A stretch of 64,000 nucleotides of DNA from Vitrella brassicaformis (Eukaryota; Sar; Vitrellaceae). Both the position numbers and the translations under genes were made by a program. Below are positions 58,890 to 64,000 of this stretch, piece after piece. The notes beneath the pieces were generated by a model. The model did not search any database and was not told the origin of the DNA. It was given only the letters and a program-made list of their open reading frames with translations. Every line of letters begins with the position of its first letter. The stretch's first letter is position 1. The DNA lies in NCBI GenBank assembly GCA_001179505.1, contig CDMY01000336.1, positions 176,229 through 240,228 on the forward strand. The letters run 5' to 3'.

Positions 58890-60626
58890 CTATGTCGGCA
58901 GTGTGCTGTCGGGCAGGAAGCACTGTTCTTTCTTCTCGTCGTAGCAGCACCCCCGCTTCCGGCACTGGTCGCCGCCCAGCCCCCTCCCGCACGCCAGCCG
59001 CCTTTTGCCAACGACACTGCACGTGTCCCCAGCGTGGAAGCACAAGGGCTGCCCCTGAGGGCCCTGCGGGTCCCAGCAGCAGCCACGCGCCTGAAGACAG
59101 ACAGAACACACACGGACAGAGAGAGGAGAGGAGGAGTGCAACGGGCGTGTGGGGCCGCGCTTCCTTCCTCACCTCGCAGGCCTGCTTGTTGGTGCCGGGC
59201 GTCCCACAGGCGGCCCTGGTCTCCTTGCCCCACGCTGCACACACATTCCCCTGCTGCTGCCCGTCCTTGCCTGATGCCCCACCATGAAGTGGCCTGAAGC
59301 ACCAGGGCTGTCCCTCCCTCTTCCCCCCGGCAATGCCAGGCGGCCGATAACAACACCCCCGCTGCTCGCACTGTTCCTGTGTGATGAACCCCTGCCCCTC
59401 CGTGCAGTCGTGTCTCTCCTTTTCTGCCGCCACGCACATGGCGCCCCTGGACACGCACCATGGCGAGTCGACGACGTTGGACCGGCCGATGGATGTGCCG
59501 CCCTTGTCGAGTGCGACGGCCTTGTAGCGGACACAGCTGTTGACGGGCGAGTGGGTGTTGTGGTGGGGCAGGGTGACGATGGTCTCAAAGTGCTCGCGGG
59601 GGACGGATGTGACGAGCTGAAGCGGGCTGCCCAGCTGGCCGGCCTTGACCTTCCATGTGGCCACCTCTGTCGCGCCATTCCTGTGCACAGGAGGGAGGGA
59701 GGGAGACACAGATGCCATTCATCAATGGGATGTATCAGTGTCTGCTGACGCGGCCCACCAGCTGAAGTGCAGTCTCGGTGGGTCGGTGTCTGCGTTGAGG
59801 ACTAGTGTGGGTTTGCCCTCCCCCCTGCTGGCCCAGGGGCTCTTGAGTGCCCTGTAGGCCATGCCGTTGGCGAACCGGAACTCCAGCAGCTTGCTGCCGT
59901 CACGGCTCACCTCGGTGTAGAAGGGCTCGCTCTGCGGCTCCACACCCGCCCAACTGATCACCTTGTTGCCGTTGCTCAACGTCTGTGGTATACATATACC
60001 AGACAGCGCATGTGGTGATGAAGGTGTCGGAGCTAGAGTGCCCTCTCACCTGCACAGACCCCATTGCGTAGCCGTAACGAGGCTGCAGCATTAAACCAAA
60101 GAAGAGCCGTCCTCTGCTTTAAGCGTGCCATGGTTGGCTCAGGTCAGCTCAGCTCACACACCGACCGGGTCGTGTTTATACTCCCACACGAGTTTGGCCT
60201 TCATGCTCTTCTCGTCGAGGTGGAACTCCAGTGCCCGCGACTCCTCCGGCGGGTGCTCGTTGTGGTTATCGTACACCGTCAACACACCGGGCTCTGTCAT
60301 ACGGGCGGAGTGCTGCCTGTAATGAAGGCAACACACACACCCACACACAGACAGAGAGACACACACACACGCACAGGTGGGGTGGCTGAGCTGCGTGGGT
60401 GACGTGAGGTGACGTACCAGTAGAAGGGGTTGTCAAGGTCGAATGAGTTGGACGTCTCTTTGGTGCCGCCGAACCGCCAGATGACTTTGCCTGTCTTGCG
60501 GTCGACTTTGATCACCTGCGACAGGTGACGAAACGACACCAAAATGTGACCGTCGGGCGTCCAATCCTGAATGCACACACACACACACACACAAACACGC
60601 CCGCAGACATGAATCTCCCTCATCCG

Positions 60627-60660
<34 letters not shown>

Positions 60661-62559
60661 TGTGTGTGTTTGGCTGACCACAGAGTTGGCGTGGAGGTGG
60701 TCGACGGACTCCTGGCCCCTGTCGAATTTCTGCTCGGTGATCTTGAACTGGTCGTAGAGGTGGTCCCAAGAGGACCACTGAAACACCGTCCGTCCGTTGG
60801 GTTCTAGCTCCTGGATGATGACGCCCAGCGCCTGGCCAGCGGGGCTGCCCCCGAATGCCGCCATGTTCTTGTGCCGCTTGTCGTTGGCAAGGATCAGACG
60901 GTGACCCTTCTTGTCGATCTGGATGCCGTGACCATTCGACGCATAACCTGGGTGGGTCAACAAATGCATGCCACACGCACACACGGTGGGTGCGTGTGGA
61001 AGCGTCTCATTGCATTCATTGTGTCGGCCGTCCCGCTCCGCTCACCGACCGTACGTACCGTATTTGGGTGTGATGAAGTCGACCTCCTTGTACCTCGAGT
61101 TGAGCACCACCCACCCATTCCTCGCCCGGTCGTGGTACGTCACCTGTCCGTTGTCGTGCAGCTTGAGGTCCCTCACGCTCCAGCCGTGCCACCCCTGGTT
61201 GGAGTAGTCGAAACGGTGCCACCACACGGCGTCGCCGCTCTGTCCGTCGAGGATGAGGAGGAAGTCGTGGGAAACGTGCTCCGGGTGCCGTATGTGGGCC
61301 GTGAAAATGTGGCCGGCCGCCGTGCCGGGCTGACGGGGCTGCGTCACTATCACCTAGGGAGAGGGAAGACAGATAGCATGCAGGGGGAGGGCTGGTTGTT
61401 CTGGGGGTGTGGTGTGGTGTGGGTGTACCTGTGGGTGGTCTGGTGGCAGCGTGAGGTACTCTGATAGCGGCAGCCGAGCCTCGCCCTTCCCCGTCTTGTT
61501 GTCCCCCTTTCCATCGGTCTCGGCCTCGGCCCATGCGCCCATGGCCGCCTCCCACTCATCCCATGGATCGTACACAGGGTACGTTTCAGTGTCAGCAGCG
61601 TCGGCAGCCTTTGGAGTCTCCTCTGCTTCCGCGTCAAGATCGCTCTCCTGTTCCTCTTCCTCCAGTCCTTTCTCGTGGTCCCTTTCTTCTTTCTGTGCTG
61701 CCTCCTCCGTTGGCGTGCTCTCATCATGCCATGTGTCGTGGCCGTCGTCCTCCTGCGGCTGACCGGTCATTGTGGTGTCGTTGAATTCCCCTATTGTCGG
61801 CTCATAATCATAACCCACATCTGTGTCGGGCTGTGGCTCCTCTGCTGCTGTGTCGGTCTCTTCTATCGGGTAGTCATCATCCTCGCCGTCATCGCCCTCA
61901 TCGCCCTCATCCTCATCCGTATAGTTGGCGACACTTCTCCACTCTCCTCCTCCTCCCTCCTCCCGCTGATTCTTTAGAAGGATGTCGAAGACGGTCTCCC
62001 ACAGGCTGTTGAGGGGGGCGCTGTGCCGTGAGGAGGAGCTGTCATTCTGGGCGAGCCGCTGCGGCAGCGATACGTCGGCGCCGTCCTCGCTCAGCGCCTG
62101 ACCAAATATCGTCTCGTTGATGCGGAACGTTTCCTTGCTCGCATCGAACATGTCCCCACTGGCCGTCTTGAAGCTCCACTGGAACGATTGCCCGTTGTCC
62201 GTTTGCCTGGCGGTCACGGTCACTATCTCGTTAGTGTCGAAGGGCTCGTCGGGGGTGAAGATGAGGGTCTCGCCGTCGTCGCTTTGGTCAAGCGTCCCTT
62301 CCTTGAAGCCGCTCCGGGCGCCCTCTGCCGTGATGTCCACATCCCTTTTGCCAAGCCCGCTGTCCTTTGCCCGCAGGAGGATGTTGGTCAGCGGCGACGC
62401 GCCCTTGCTGCCGGCGAGGGGGAACACATACGCCGCGAAGCCCTGTGAGGCGCTTGATGGCGGCTTCTTGTCGGGTCGCAGGTGAAGTTCTTTCTTCTTT
62501 CCTGCGAGAGCCGTCGCTAGAAGCCCCAGGATTAAGGTCAGGTGGCCCCATAGCCACAT
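58890..62559 (-). CDS. Secreted arylsulfotransferase fused to three C-terminal trefoil domains
   Basis: Exon 1 is 61429-62559 (377 codons, ATG at 62559); about eight exons follow to TAG 58890-58892. Residues 1-19 (MWLWGHLTLILGLLATALAG) are a signal peptide. An Ig-like N-domain (FAAYVFPLAGSKGASPLTNI) and a ~170-residue acidic Asp/Glu linker come next. The catalytic beta-propeller follows the arylsulfotransferase pattern: NGHGIQIDKKGHRLILAND, VDHLHANSVDWTPDGHILVS, KTGKVIWRFGGTKE, QHSARMTEPGVLTVYDNHNE and SRALEFHLDEK. These enzymes move sulfate between phenolic esters and acceptors. The C-terminus has three P-type trefoil domains, each with six Cys and a GCC(Y/W) core: CEQRGCCYRPPG, CEARGCCWDPQG and CRKRGCCYDEKKEQC. 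Trefoils bind mucin-like glycans outside the cell, so the enzyme may be tethered to a glycan matrix. Splicing is in phase where checked. Confidence 0.85.
60567..60676 (-). repeat. Intron with complementary CA and TG tracts
   Basis: An intron of the arylsulfotransferase gene. In the sense strand a CA tract (60643-60668) follows the gtcagc donor and a TG tract (60573-60597) precedes the attcag acceptor, with CT/GA units between. Confidence 0.8.
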
Positions 62560-62753
62560 GTTTGGAACCCCCCTTTACTGCTGCCTCGTGCACGGGACCC
62601 TCTCCCACCTGTTCATCTCCCGTCCCATTATTTCAGCCGCCGTTGCGCTGGGGGCGTCTCCAGGCCCCCGTCCTTCCCCTTCAGGCTCACTTGTGATCTA
62701 CCTTCCGCCGTGACGTCCTAGGAGACGTCTTTCGTCGGAGATACTTACTGGCA
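62560..62753. promoter_or_regulatory. Divergent intergenic promoter region (arylsulfotransferase / membrane protein)
   Basis: Only 194 bp between divergent starts and free of repeats; the most compact divergent pair in the window. A palindrome-like cgtcctaggagacg lies at 62712-62725. Confidence 0.45.
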
Positions 62754-63960
62754 ATGATCACGCGGAGGCCACCGCAGCAGGGTAGACCTGTCCTGGCGGT
62801 GGTTGTGAGGGCGGCGGAGCTCTTTACCAAAGCTGTCGCCTTCGCCGCGTGGCTGGGCTGGTACCAATACTTGAAGGCCAAGCTCCGGAGGGACTTTGAC
62901 GAATGCGACAAGGGGTGCACGGCCACCTATGTCGCTGCTGCTGTGGCCACAGTGCTGAGTGTGCTCGTGGTCTATTCCCTTGTATACGCCCACAAGGCAA
63001 TGCCATGGACATACCACAGACGCCTCCATTGATTGAGATTTCAGTGTGCTGCACTGATGTGTTCTGCTTCGATCGTCAGGTGCTTCTCGAGGCGCTCCAG
63101 CGGCGGACGAGAGACTCTGAGGTCCGGACGGTGAGTCCGTCCGACAAGTCGCCGCTGCTGACAGTGCGGGTGTTCTCAAAGACCGTTGACCTGATATCTG
63201 ACACCCTGCCCTTCCTCTTTGTCGAATTCTGGTCGGGCACGAGAAGAAAGAAATGATGCGATGGATAAATTGCATGTATTGCATGTATTGCATGTCCCCT
63301 TGTTGGTTGGGTTGGTTCTAGGTACGACGTCATAAACGACAACAGACCCGACTACGATCACCAAACAGACGACAATCAACTCTACTGGGCATGGTAATTC
63401 GAGCTGCTTTCGGCATCCACGAGCGAAGATATGAAAACCTCAGCCTCTCTGTCTGCGTATCTGGGGGCTTTGCAGGCATTGGATTTTCTTCATCGTTTTC
63501 AGCGCTGTGGCGGCCTTCACTCTCGGCATCCTCGGCACACTCACGCCAAACGAGCCCACCATTAAACAGGCCGCCTTCAAGAAGGCGGGCAAGTCCGTCA
63601 CGGCGGCGTTTGCGTGGTTCTGTGCTATGGCCCTTTACGCGGCCTTCTTGTCCCTGCTGGAGAAGGTGCATACGGAGGGCGATGGAGACTTGAAGCTATC
63701 AGAGTAGGTGATCAGCGTGTGTTGACGTACGTATCTGTCTTTGTTTCTTTGCATCCGTTGATCCTTGTTTTGCCGCGTCCCTCCCTCCCTCCCTTGCAGA
63801 CTCAACTGGATTGTGTTTGCTGCTGGGACGGCTCTGGCTCTCTCCTTGTTGGCCCCCGCCCCATCTGAGAAGAGGATAGATATCCTGCAGCATCCAGAGA
63901 ACGAGGGGGAAGCCGAGACGTCCGAGGCGGCAGAGCAGTCCGTCATAGAAGCTATCGGAG
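62754..63960 (+). CDS. Multi-pass membrane protein, 3' end outside the window
   Basis: Five exons (62754-62996, 63080-63231, 63322-63393, 63476-63703, 63800-63960) join in phase; the gene continues past the right edge after a gtgaga donor at 63961. Hydrophobic segments include FTKAVAFAAWLGWYQYL, YVAAAVATVLSVLVVYSLVY, IFFIVFSAVAAFTLGILGTL, AAFAWFCAMALYAAFLSLL and WIVFAAGTALALSLLAP. Loops are short and charged (KAGKSVTAAF; DVINDNRPDYDHQTDDNQ). I do not recognise the family. The first intron needs a GC donor (AAG then gcaatg at 62997) to keep the frame through YAHK-VLLEAL, unless an upstream gtatac at 62981 is used. A trailing acidic region (ENEGEAETSEAAEQ) is probably cytosolic. Confidence 0.65.
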
Positions 63961-63978
63961 GTGAGACAGTGACCCCAG

Positions 63979-64000
63979 GGACCCCCCCCCCCCCCCCCCC
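63979..64000. repeat. Poly-C run at the window end
   Basis: A run of about 22 C interrupts an otherwise ordinary intron and reaches the last base. It is more likely a sequencing or assembly edge than biology, though a real homopolymer cannot be ruled out. Confidence 0.7.

Noticed and set aside
1-64000. Bacterial or viral origin
   Set aside because: Dense GT-AG introns, eukaryotic domains (CAP-H2, TLDc, F-box/WD40, trefoil) and lack of operons exclude it.

Overview
The window looks like nuclear DNA of a compact, GC-rich protist genome. It holds about 18 genes, most broken by many short introns (commonly 60-110 nt). Nearly all intron ends I could check are GT-AG with reading phase preserved. 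Microsatellites fill the introns and some gaps. There is no sign of operons, ribosome-binding sites, CRISPR or phage. Gene content (condensin-II kleisin, TLDc/GRAM protein, COPI-associated membrane protein, arylsulfotransferase with trefoil domains, F-box/WD40-like protein, ankyrin/RING protein) fits a free-living eukaryotic alga or alveolate. My best guess is a chromerid such as Vitrella brassicaformis, but this is inferred from genome style only and no marker gene proves it.

Layout, left to right: a 1.2 kb low-complexity flank; a PhyH-type Fe(II)/2-oxoglutarate oxygenase with a very large N-terminal region (-); a TrmH/SpoU 2'-O-methyltransferase (+); an OXR1/NCOA7-like GRAM+TLDc protein (-); an uncharacterised 3.5 kb gene (+); a 3.1 kb repeat-rich gap; a broken ankyrin gene (-) with an inverted fragment beside it; a secreted CAP/SCP protein (-); a four-helix COPI-associated membrane protein (-); a condensin-II CAP-H2 subunit (+); a membrane protein with a PAN/apple-like region (-); a 7.6 kb ankyrin-UIM-RING gene built on an internal tandem duplication (+); the intact ankyrin paralogue of the pseudogene (-); a stand-alone protein resembling the dynein stalk (+); an uncharacterised proline-rich protein (-); an F-box/WD40-like protein (+); an uncharacterised Gly/Thr-rich protein (-); a membrane-anchored or secreted FABP/lipocalin-like protein (+); a secreted arylsulfotransferase fused to three trefoil domains (-); and the 5' part of a multi-pass membrane protein (+) running off the right end into a poly-C run.

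Apart from three consecutive minus-strand genes near 20-26 kb, genes alternate strands. Pairs share divergent upstream gaps of about 190-490 bp that are nearly free of simple repeats, and convergent gaps that are full of them. Many introns carry a CA-rich tract near the 5' splice site and a TG-rich tract near the 3' splice site in the sense strand, so the two intron ends could pair. The genes do not form one pathway. Shared themes are ubiquitin-type regulation (RING/UIM/ankyrin, F-box/WD40) and secreted or membrane proteins (CAP, PAN-like, arylsulfotransferase-trefoil, COPI-associated).
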